DNA of 11,760 nucleotides from CBIFWW01 sp966186435 (lineage in GTDB: Bacteria > Pseudomonadota > Gammaproteobacteria > Enterobacterales > Enterobacteriaceae), in the NCBI GenBank assembly GCA_966186435.1, contig CBIFWW010000104.1, forward strand, positions 1-11,760, read 5' to 3'. The notes under the pieces were generated by a model that saw only the letters and a list, made by a program, of their open reading frames with translations, did not search any database and was not told where the DNA came from. Positions 1-7,111 of this stretch are shown here, piece by piece. Within the stretch, counting starts at the first letter, position 1, and each line of letters starts with the position of its first letter. Both the position numbers and the translations under genes were made by a program.

Positions 1-54
1 CTAAAATAGAGTGATATTTTATTCAAAATCTTTAACAAAAATAAGAGGTGATTA

Positions 55-315
55 ATGATAAAACTTTCCGGTTTTTTTAAAATGCCATACTGAACTGCAA
101 AACAAAATCTTCCGGCTCATTTCACCATCAGCCGTACTGAACCCGGCTGCATTTCCTTTGAAGTTAAGCAAACAGCAGACTCACTTATCTGGTCCGTTGA
201 GGAGCGTTTTGTCGATCGGGCAAGTTTTGAGGCACATCAGGCCAGGACTCAGGCATCTGAATGGGGTCAACAAACCCGGGCGATTGCCCGGGAGTATGTT
301 TTAGAAGTGTGCTAA
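55..315 (+). pseudogene. Broken ABM-domain (antibiotic biosynthesis monooxygenase family) small protein
   Basis: The start looks normal: ATG at 55 after an AGAGGTG ribosome site at 44-50. The reading begins MIKLSGFFK, then hits TGA at 91-93. The expected continuation (KCHTELQNKI) lies in the +1 frame after the T7A4 run at 76-86. From about 112 the original frame resumes (LPAHF...) and runs as a clean ABM-like C-terminus to TAA at 313: EPGCISFEV, LIWSVEERFVD, FEAHQART, WGQQTRAI. This suggests an extra base in the homopolymer plus a small deletion near 108-114. ABM proteins are dimeric alpha/beta-barrel proteins of about 90-100 residues, often of unknown substrate. The frameshift is visible in the sequence; the family comes from the ISFEV...SVEERF...F..H pattern recalled from memory. 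A sequencing error in the T7A4 run would explain only one of the two shifts. Confidence 0.75.
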
Positions 316-2838
316 TCAACTATACAAAACCAGTACCGGCGCCCCGGCGGCGGCGTGGGATAACGTAATACTGCCGCTGAGATCCAGCTCGCAGCCGGTG
401 AGAACATTGCAGTAATGCCGGTTGGCCAGCTTATCCATCAGCGGCAAATAGGTTTGCTCCCCCTCCTCAGATAGCAGCCCGGTAAAATGCAGATTAGTGG
501 GTTGGAACACGGTGCGCGGCACCACCACAATCACCGCATGATCCTGCCAGATGCGGGCGAAAGCCAGCACATGCTCCTCCCATTTGCCACTCGCCATCAG
601 CGGGAAGTACTCACCGTGCAGGAACAGCGCCGGGTTTTGCTGGCGCAAATGCAGCAATTTGGCGGTGACCAACTGGTTAACTGCCCCATTCAGCCACTGC
701 TCGCGGTTACTGAAATCAAGGCCGTTGGCGTGAGTCAGCCATTGTTCCAACTGTTTAAAATCCGGCTCCCGGCGGTTATCCGGGTCTACCAAGCTGAAGT
801 TCAGCGCCTCACTGCCCTGGTAGATATCCGGTACCCCGGGGGCCAGCAGTTTCAGCACGGTTTGCGTCAGGCTGTTGATTAAACCAGCGCGGATAAAAGG
901 CGCCAGACTTTGCTGGAAGTCCTGCAAGAAATCTTGGTTTTTAACGTCCAATAGATGCTGCCCATAATGCAGCACCGCTTCCTCGTAGGGGGTGTTGGCG
1001 GCGATCCAGTCGGTGCGGAGTTTGGCTTCACGCAGGGCTTTTTCGAGGAACTGCCCAAAACGTTGTGATAATGCCGCCAGCCCTGTTGCATCATTAGGCT
1101 GTAAATTTGCTGGCCATACCCCAGCCAAAGCTTGGTAAATCATCCAAGTATCGGCATTGCGCGGCGCGGTGCCATCCTCAAGAAATTTCACTTCGGTTTG
1201 GTTCATTTGCCGCCAACGGGCCAGATGGCTGGCCCACAATTCCGGGGCTTCAGACAACACATACAACCGGGCGCGGGCATCCTCACCCCGTTTGGTATCG
1301 TGGGTGGAGGTGCTGGTCAGCCCAGCGGGCTGCTGTTGCAGCCGTTGCTTCATATCCTGATGGAACCGGGTTAAGGCAAAGTCCAGCTTGGCCGGCTCGG
1401 CCCCCACTTCATTGAGCGCTAGATCGAGGTTTTCACGGAAAAACAGAGTATCTTCCACCGATTTTGCCATTAACGGGCCGGTTAATTGCTGGAAGCGGGT
1501 GCGGAATTCATCAACCAATGGCGCGGTGATATCGCCATGGAGAAGATCCTGAATAAAGCCCAGCGCATCAGCATGTTGGAAACCCTCCTGCTGGCGGACT
1601 TTGCTCATCACTTGCTCCAGTCTTTCCCGGTCTGATTCCGGTAAACCCGCCTCTGTGCCATAGGTGCGATACACCGGGAAAGCCAGCAATAGTGCCCGTA
1701 GCGCCTCCTGTAGTGAGGCTGAATCCACCCCACTGTGCTGCCCGGTAGCTATACGGTTACCCATGTCCACAAGCCGGTTAAATTCGCCATAAAAGTTACG
1801 ATCAACCATTAACGTGCGGGCTTCCAACAAATTCTGGCGGTGATTTTCACTCGCGCCAGTGGCCTCAAGCCAGGCATCCCGCAGCCTGTCGATACCGTTA
1901 TCATCCACCAGAACTTCCGCCAGCGAGGCGATAAATTCATAGCCGGTGGTGCCGGAAACCGGCCACTCTTCTGGGAGCGACTCCCCTTCGCTGAGTATTT
2001 TTTCAACGGTGATATAGCACGCTTCCCCCACGGCGGCGCGCAGATTTTTGAGGTAGCCCAATGGATCTGCCAAGCCGTCAATGTGGTCAATCCGCAAGCC
2101 ATCTACGGCACCGGATTTCACTAATTCAATAATCAGTTGATGGGTATCAGCAAACACTTGTGGATCTTCTACCCGCATCCCTACTAGTTCGGCCACTTCA
2201 AAAAAACGGCGGTAAGACAATTGCTTAGACGCCTCACTCCAATGCATTAACCGCCAGGGCTGCTGCTGATGGAGCGGGATAAGCGCGTTGCCGGTTAAGG
2301 CCAGAACGTCGGTTTCTTTTCCCTGCCAGCTGGCTGGCGTTAAAGGATAATACAGGCCATGGTAGTGCAACGCCGGATGGCCGCTTTGGGGATCTCTATC
2401 TACCGTCAGGTTCCCTGCCTCGGCTTCGTTTTCAAAATTATCCCCGAGGAAAGGTAGGGTTAATGGCCGCGACCAATCAATATCAAAGTGGTAAGCCCAG
2501 GCGCTTTTTTCCCCCTGCAATAACACATCATGCCACCAGGGGTTTTCCAGCGAGCTGGCCATATGATTAGGCACAATATCGAGAATTAAGCCCAAGCCCG
2601 CTGCCTTCAATGCGCAGGCTAACCGATCAAACCCGGCCCTGCCACCAATAGTGAGTTCGATTTCATCGGCCCGAGTAGCATCATAGCCGTGGGTGGATTC
2701 ACGGGTGGCGGTAAAAATGGGCGAAGCATACAAATGGCTGATTCCTAATGATTTCATATAAGGAATTAGCGTTATCGCCCGGTCAAAGGTCATGCCGTTG
2801 CGGAATTGGAGACGGTACGTGGCGGTGGGTATACCCAT
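316..2838 (-). CDS. treY: Maltooligosyl trehalose synthase (GH13 family)
   Basis: TreY is a cytoplasmic enzyme that isomerises the terminal alpha-1,4 linkage at the reducing end of a malto-oligosaccharide into alpha,alpha-1,1, giving maltooligosyl trehalose. The 840-residue product starts TATYRLQFRNGMTFD and has the GH13 barrel motifs in order: HLYASPIF (35-42), HGYD (50-53), DIVPNH (87-92), GLRIDHIDG with the likely nucleophile D251, TVEKIL with the likely acid E279, and STSTHDTKRGEDARAR (509-524) with the third carboxylate D514. PGVPDIYQGSE (667-677) is also typical. The start at 2838 overlaps the last base of the treZ stop (TGATG), and AAAGGGA in the treZ tail serves as ribosome site. The frame stays open 25 codons further upstream (to 2913), but that part lies inside treZ and has no family resemblance. 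Length is in the usual range and no defects are visible. Confidence 0.96.
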   Translation of the reverse strand: MGIPTATYRLQFRNGMTFDRAITLIPYMKSLGISHLYASPIFTATRESTHGYDATRADEIELTIGGRAGFDRLACALKAAGLGLILDIVPNHMASSLENPWWHDVLLQGEKSAWAYHFDIDWSRPLTLPFLGDNFENEAEAGNLTVDRDPQSGHPALHYHGLYYPLTPASWQGKETDVLALTGNALIPLHQQQPWRLMHWSEASKQLSYRRFFEVAELVGMRVEDPQVFADTHQLIIELVKSGAVDGLRIDHIDGLADPLGYLKNLRAAVGEACYITVEKILSEGESLPEEWPVSGTTGYEFIASLAEVLVDDNGIDRLRDAWLEATGASENHRQNLLEARTLMVDRNFYGEFNRLVDMGNRIATGQHSGVDSASLQEALRALLLAFPVYRTYGTEAGLPESDRERLEQVMSKVRQQEGFQHADALGFIQDLLHGDITAPLVDEFRTRFQQLTGPLMAKSVEDTLFFRENLDLALNEVGAEPAKLDFALTRFHQDMKQRLQQQPAGLTSTSTHDTKRGEDARARLYVLSEAPELWASHLARWRQMNQTEVKFLEDGTAPRNADTWMIYQALAGVWPANLQPNDATGLAALSQRFGQFLEKALREAKLRTDWIAANTPYEEAVLHYGQHLLDVKNQDFLQDFQQSLAPFIRAGLINSLTQTVLKLLAPGVPDIYQGSEALNFSLVDPDNRREPDFKQLEQWLTHANGLDFSNREQWLNGAVNQLVTAKLLHLRQQNPALFLHGEYFPLMASGKWEEHVLAFARIWQDHAVIVVVPRTVFQPTNLHFTGLLSEEGEQTYLPLMDKLANRHYCNVLTGCELDLSGSITLSHAAAGAPVLVLYS

Positions 2839-4625
2839 CAGATGATTCCCTTTTTCAGGCATACAATCAGTGACACAGCGGGTTGCTGCGCACCAGTAGA
2901 TTTGGGCCAGCAAAATAACGGCTCCCCTTCAGGAGCGGCCACAGCGGCCGGGCTGTCTGAGAAGTTAAACGCCAGCGTCAATTGCCCGGTGGGGAAATGC
3001 CAGCGTACCTGAGCGGCTTGCGGTGCAACCTGCACAATTTCCCCTAGGCGCACCGGCAATTGCGCAAGCAGCGGGATAATATGCTCGCGGCGTAAGGCCA
3101 GGAGTTCCCGGGTAAAGCTATACCAGCTCTGGCCCTGGGGGCTTTCGAGCACTGCCCAGTTAAGTTGGCTACGTTGGAAGGTTTTGATGTCATTAGGATC
3201 GGGGACGCTATCGGCACCGTGCCCGGCATGGCCGGAAAATTCCGCAGCGCGCCCAACACGCACCGCATTGGCAAGATCGCCGTGGAAATCCGTAAAAAAC
3301 AGGAATGGCCGAGTTTCGCCATATTCTTCACCCATAAACAGCAGCGGAATATGGGGGGAAAGCAGCAGCATCGCCAAGGCTACCCGGGTTTTATCTTCGC
3401 CGGCCAGGGTGATCAGCCGCTCACCCAAGGCCCGGTTGCCGGTCTGGTCGTGGTTCTGGATAAAATCAACAAACGCCTGGGGCGGCTGTTGGCGGCTATC
3501 CACCCCACGGGCCTTGCCTTCAGAGGAGGCGACTTCACCCTGCCAGCTAAATCCCTCCGCCAATGCACGGGCTAGATAAAACGCAGGTTTTTGAGCAAAA
3601 TCCTGATAATAGCCGTCAGTTTCACCGGTGGTCAGCACGTGCAGCGCATTATGCAGATCATCATTCCATTCGCCATCAAACAGCGCTGGTTTCCCTTGTG
3701 AATCATAAGGATGGAGCGCGGTGATATTGCGGTTATCTTCGGTGGTGAGATAAATGGGTCGATCGGTTATTGTCGCCCTAATGCGTTGGGCGATTTCCAC
3801 TAAAATTTCCGGCTCCGTCGGGTCTTGAATTTGGTCGATGGCATCAAAACGCAACCCGTCGAGACGGTACTCGGAAAGCCAGAATAGTGGCACATCCCCG
3901 ATAAACTCACGTACTGCATCTTGTTGATAATCTATCCCTTTCCCCCATGGCGTATCACGCTCGGCGTTAAAAAAAGGCGGTGCCAGGGTGGGCAAATAGT
4001 TACCTTCTGGGCCAAAGTGGTTCAGCACGATATCCAGTATCACCGCCAAGCCCCAGCCATGGGCTGCGTCAACCAGAGCGCGCAGATCGTCAGGCGAACC
4101 GTAGGCCGGATGGGGGGCATAAGGCAACACTCCATCATACCCCCAGCCGCGATTACCGCTGAACTGGCTGACCGGCATCAGCTCGATAGTGGTAATGCCC
4201 AGTTCCGCCAGATAGGGCAGCCGCTCGATGGCAGCGAGGAAAGTGCCTTTGGGCGTAAAGGTGCCGATATGCAATTCATAGAAAACAGATTCGCTGAACT
4301 TATGGCCCTGCCAGTGGTTATTTTTCCAGAGGTAATCTGAGGCATCCACTATCAGTGATGGGCTATGGACGTCAGTGTGTTGGGCGCGGGAAGCCGGATC
4401 CGGCAGCGGTTTGCCGCCATCCACCACGAACTGGTAGCCGGTGCCGGGGGCAACATTCTCTCGTTTTAGTTGGTACCAACCGCTTTCAATAGCCACCATC
4501 GGGTAGTCCTGGCCGTGCTGGCGCACAGATACCCGTTTGGCCTGCGGCGCCCATAGCTGATATTCAACTACCCCGGGGGCAATAACATTGGCCCCCCATT
4601 TTTTCACAAATGGTTTTGCATCCAT
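2838..4625 (-). CDS. treZ: Maltooligosyl trehalose trehalohydrolase (GH13 family)
   Basis: TreZ cleaves the alpha-1,4 bond next to the trehalosyl end made by TreY, releasing free trehalose and a shortened glucan. The 595-residue protein has an N-terminal immunoglobulin-like GH13 module (about 10-95: EYQLWAPQAKRVSV, GTGYQFVVDG), then a barrel with VFYELHIGTFTPKGTF (114-129), GYDGVLPYAPHPAYG (162-176), LDIVLNHFGPEGNY (197-210), GLRFDAID with nucleophile D261, YLTTEDNRN with acid E296, and FIQNHDQTGNR with D393. FMGEEYGE (430-437) is also typical of TreZ. It is the first gene of a two-gene unit with treY. The ATG at 4625 is chosen because TAAGGCGAA lies just upstream; an ATG four bases earlier is out of frame. 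No treX debranching gene is present in the window, so the substrate would have to come from glycogen enzymes encoded elsewhere. Confidence 0.96.
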   Translation of the reverse strand: MDAKPFVKKWGANVIAPGVVEYQLWAPQAKRVSVRQHGQDYPMVAIESGWYQLKRENVAPGTGYQFVVDGGKPLPDPASRAQHTDVHSPSLIVDASDYLWKNNHWQGHKFSESVFYELHIGTFTPKGTFLAAIERLPYLAELGITTIELMPVSQFSGNRGWGYDGVLPYAPHPAYGSPDDLRALVDAAHGWGLAVILDIVLNHFGPEGNYLPTLAPPFFNAERDTPWGKGIDYQQDAVREFIGDVPLFWLSEYRLDGLRFDAIDQIQDPTEPEILVEIAQRIRATITDRPIYLTTEDNRNITALHPYDSQGKPALFDGEWNDDLHNALHVLTTGETDGYYQDFAQKPAFYLARALAEGFSWQGEVASSEGKARGVDSRQQPPQAFVDFIQNHDQTGNRALGERLITLAGEDKTRVALAMLLLSPHIPLLFMGEEYGETRPFLFFTDFHGDLANAVRVGRAAEFSGHAGHGADSVPDPNDIKTFQRSQLNWAVLESPQGQSWYSFTRELLALRREHIIPLLAQLPVRLGEIVQVAPQAAQVRWHFPTGQLTLAFNFSDSPAAVAAPEGEPLFCWPKSTGAQQPAVSLIVCLKKGII

Positions 4626-4683
4626 TCATTTCGCCTTAATCAAAATTCACCACATTGGATAATTGATTAAGCGTAGCTGAATA

Positions 4684-4706
4684 CCCGGCTGTCACTTTCA
4701 GCCAGG
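4684..4706. repeat. Hairpin between the dms and treZY units
   Basis: CCCGGCTG (4684-4691) pairs with CAGCCAGG (4699-4706) across the 7-base loop TCACTTT; one of the eight pairs is a G-T wobble. It lies 69 bases past the ferredoxin stop and could end the dms transcript, but no run of T follows on either strand, so intrinsic termination is doubtful. It is the only hairpin I found in this 149-base spacer. Confidence 0.3.
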
Positions 4707-4718
4707 TGATTTAGATCA
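4707..4718 (-). promoter_or_regulatory. Candidate FNR/CRP-type site upstream of treZ
   Basis: TGATTTAGATCA is a perfect palindrome with a 4-base spacer. In context, GTGATTTAGATCAT matches the FNR consensus TTGAT-N4-ATCAA at 8 of 10 positions and also resembles CRP half sites (GGTGA/TCATT). It lies 82 bases upstream of the treZ ATG. A class II arrangement would put transcription start near 4671, with TATTCA (minus strand, 4683-4678) as a poor -10. The palindrome is visible; function and choice of regulator are inference. Confidence 0.35.
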
Positions 4719-4774
4719 TTGTATCGGTGCGATAGCAGGTCGGTTTCAGAACTTTCAATGCGTGGACGGAGGGA

Positions 4775-5653
4775 TCAGGCTTCACGCAGGCTGCTGTTGC
4801 GGCGCTGGCAAATATGGCAATGGGTTTGTCCCTCGCCGGTGGCGTAGAACTGACCTTGGCAACATGCGCAAACCCGTTCCAAAAAGCCTACAGTTTTTAT
4901 TTTGCTGGGCTGAATCATAGGCTCCAGGGTAATTGCCTGATAAATGCACACCGCCCGGCAGCTGCCGCAGCCGGTGCAACGGGCTGAGGCCCATTCCAGT
5001 TGGGCATCCCTGAACACCATTGCCTGCTCGGGGCAGACTCTGGCGCAAGCGCCGCACCCCACGCAACGGGTATCGGTCAGGGTTAACTCATATTCACTGA
5101 ACTGGCCCATTAGCGCGCGACGCGCCCGGGCGGAGGCCATCACCCTGGCAGAGGGTAAGTGGCGATCAGGTACCTGCATTAAAAAACGCCGTGAGCGATT
5201 AACCCGGGATTTTTCAGGCGGAATAATTTGCCAGGCCGGCTGGTTGATTTTCCGTAACCAGATGTTGAGTGCTGCAATGGACAGCGCCCAGTCGGGGTTC
5301 TCATTCATATCAAGGGCAACACGTCTAATACCGTACTCATGGTGCCACATGATTAACTCTTCCGGCAGGGGCGCCAGGTCAGAAAACGGTGCCACCAGAG
5401 TATCGCCGCAAAACGGCCTGGAGGCAGGTGTCAAGTGTTGCAGCGCATCCGTTGGGCAAATAAAAAGACAGTGGCCACAACGGATACAGACGGATTCATC
5501 AAGGACCGGCCGGCCTGACGAAAGGTGAATCGCCCCCACGGGGCAAACCTGAACACACGCCTCACAGGGGGGGTGAGCCAATGTTTGACACAGGCAAGAT
5601 GCCCCCACGCCGGGGGGCGTGGAAGGCATAAAGTTCACAGGAATTAATGACAT
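4775..5653 (-). CDS. Polyferredoxin (four 4Fe-4S motifs) of the dms operon, NapF-like
   Basis: The 292-residue, probably cytoplasmic protein has two pairs of ferredoxin motifs. The N-terminal pair is C22/C30/C33/C37 (the first spacing is irregular) and CIRCGHCLFICP (C56/59/62/66). The second pair is CVGCGACARVCP (C197/200/203/207) and CTGCGSCRAVC (C226/229/232/236). They are separated by about 130 cysteine-poor residues rich in Trp and Arg. A C-terminal C262-x2-C265...C279-x2-C282 looks like a small zinc ribbon. There is no signal peptide or membrane segment. Its ATG overlaps the dmsC stop by one base (TAATG), so it is translated with the reductase. From memory, similar ferredoxin genes follow dmsABC in other bacteria such as Haemophilus. 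A role in maturing or supplying electrons to the reductase, as suggested for NapF with NapA, is inference; the function is unproven. Confidence 0.85.
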   Translation of the reverse strand: MSLIPVNFMPSTPPGVGASCLCQTLAHPPCEACVQVCPVGAIHLSSGRPVLDESVCIRCGHCLFICPTDALQHLTPASRPFCGDTLVAPFSDLAPLPEELIMWHHEYGIRRVALDMNENPDWALSIAALNIWLRKINQPAWQIIPPEKSRVNRSRRFLMQVPDRHLPSARVMASARARRALMGQFSEYELTLTDTRCVGCGACARVCPEQAMVFRDAQLEWASARCTGCGSCRAVCIYQAITLEPMIQPSKIKTVGFLERVCACCQGQFYATGEGQTHCHICQRRNSSLREA

Positions 5654-6486
5654 TAGCTAATACTGAAAAAAATGAAGCGGAACATTAATTCAGCAATGAG
5701 CAGTAGCAAGGAGCCAATAACCAAACCGTTACGCTGGTTACGCCATCCACTGATGGCAAACAGCACCGCCCCAGCCAATGACATTGCCCAGGCTACTAAC
5801 CGTACTCCACCGAGTTGAATAAAGGCCGCCACAGGTTGATGTGGCAGGGTTACCACCTCAGTAACTGATGCACGAGAGAGATATTCCATATAAGCAGGTT
5901 GCGCCAGCAAACGCACACCTACCACGGCCAGCACGACCATGGCGGCCAACCGCGCTAATGTGAAACCAGTGCGGTTTTGAGCGGGCGTTTTTGGGCGCAT
6001 GCAAGCCGCCTGAGCAACCGCCCCCACTATGCCAACCGAGCCGTAGAACATCAGCCAAGTATTTGCGTGCATCCAGGTGATAACCGAGGTGTTGGCATAA
6101 ATGGCGCTCATACACCAGACATCAATAAGCCCCAACAAAGCCGCGACTGGTAAAAAACCGCGAATAAGTTGTTTCTTTACCAGCACAATCAGCGTACAAA
6201 GCCCCAGAACCCCCAGATAGAGGCTGGCGAACACGATTTCCCGGCTTAGCCACGAACTGGATACATGACGCAGAGCATTAAATGCATTTAAGGGATAACC
6301 CAAATGCAAGGTTGAAGCGATTAAGCCTAATCCACCGGCAATGCAGGCGCAAAGCAAAGGGCCTACCCGCAGATTTTTTTTCTGGGTAACAGGATTTGAT
6401 GAATACGCCGCCACTGCCGTAAATATCGTTAAACCTACCGACCCCTGGATCAACAGGGTGAAAACCAGTAATGGCAACTCATGCAT
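5653..6486 (-). CDS. dmsC: Membrane anchor subunit of DMSO reductase-type enzyme
   Basis: This is an integral inner-membrane protein of 277 residues, close to the roughly 287 of E. coli DmsC. It has about eight hydrophobic segments (near 6-27, 42-62, 83-103, 110-130, 142-162, 178-196, 222-246 and 253-274). It anchors DmsAB and oxidises menaquinol. The loop STLHLGYPLNAFNAL followed by SWLSREI (58-84) matches the E. coli DmsC segment holding the histidine implicated in quinol binding, here H61. The start codon lies inside the end of dmsB (8-base overlap), and the stop overlaps the ferredoxin start by one base. The N-terminus (MHELPLLVFTLLIQ) agrees with the family's WHEWPLMIF-type beginning, supporting this start. 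No defects are seen. Confidence 0.93.
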   Translation of the reverse strand: MHELPLLVFTLLIQGSVGLTIFTAVAAYSSNPVTQKKNLRVGPLLCACIAGGLGLIASTLHLGYPLNAFNALRHVSSSWLSREIVFASLYLGVLGLCTLIVLVKKQLIRGFLPVAALLGLIDVWCMSAIYANTSVITWMHANTWLMFYGSVGIVGAVAQAACMRPKTPAQNRTGFTLARLAAMVVLAVVGVRLLAQPAYMEYLSRASVTEVVTLPHQPVAAFIQLGGVRLVAWAMSLAGAVLFAISGWRNQRNGLVIGSLLLLIAELMFRFIFFSIS

Positions 6487-7111
6487 GGGAGTGATCCTCC
6501 TTTTCCGACCCTTTGTGAGGTTTAATGACCAGATTCGGATGAGTGATCGCAGAATCCGGCAGCCCTTTTACATCGCATACGCTGCCGTATTTTGCGCGGA
6601 GTTCATCTATCGGGCCAAATTTTATAGCCTCTAACGGGCAGGTAGCCACACAGATTGGCTGCTCCCCTTTGGCCTGTAAATCAACGCAAAAATCGCACTT
6701 CGACATTTGCCCGGTTTGGGTATTCATTTGCGGGGCGCCGTAGGGGCAAGACCACGCACAATAACCGCAACCTACACATTTATTGAGATCAACGCGCACG
6801 ATGCCATCACCCGGGCGCTTATGCATGGCGGTGGTCGGGCAGTTTTTGGTACAGATAGGATCGGCGCAGTGATTGCACGAGATCGACAAGGTGTAGGCAA
6901 AAACATTTTGGCTCATGCCACCCTGCCCCGTAGGAATAAATCCCCCGCCTTTTACCTCATATACCCGGCGAAAACGGCGGCCAACTTCCAGGTTGTGTTT
7001 ATCTTTACAGGCGACCTGACAAGCTTTGCAGCCCGAACAACGTGAAGAATCAATGAAGAATCCCAACTGCTTATCACTGACAGGGGGAAATTCTTTATAG
7101 GGCTGACTCAT
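6479..7111 (-). CDS. dmsB: Iron-sulfur electron-transfer subunit of DMSO reductase-type enzyme
   Basis: The 210-residue protein relays electrons from the DmsC quinol site to the DmsA molybdenum centre. It carries all four 4Fe-4S motifs of the family: CSGCKACQVAC (C25/28/31/35), CNHCADPICTKNCP (C79/82/87/91), CVGCGYCAWSCPYGAPQ (C112/115/118/122) and CDFC...CVATCPLEAI (C139/142/154/158). KFGPIDELRAKYG and the NLVIKP tail also match DmsB. It has no signal peptide, as expected for a subunit exported together with Tat-signal-bearing DmsA. The ATG at 7111 lies 17 bases inside the 3' end of dmsA, and AGGGCTG within dmsA may help initiation. The last 8 bases overlap dmsC. Confidence 0.95.
   Translation of the reverse strand: MSQPYKEFPPVSDKQLGFFIDSSRCSGCKACQVACKDKHNLEVGRRFRRVYEVKGGGFIPTGQGGMSQNVFAYTLSISCNHCADPICTKNCPTTAMHKRPGDGIVRVDLNKCVGCGYCAWSCPYGAPQMNTQTGQMSKCDFCVDLQAKGEQPICVATCPLEAIKFGPIDELRAKYGSVCDVKGLPDSAITHPNLVIKPHKGSEKEDHSHA

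Noticed and set aside
487..882. Plus-strand open frame of 131 codons, and others like it opposite treY, treZ and dmsA
   Set aside because: They are antisense shadows of strongly conserved genes, have no ribosome site and show no family features.
2839..2913. A longer TreY with 25 extra N-terminal residues
   Set aside because: The extra part lies inside the treZ coding end and does not resemble TreY. The family's conserved N-terminus begins right after the ATG at 2838, which also has a ribosome site and the TGATG coupling.
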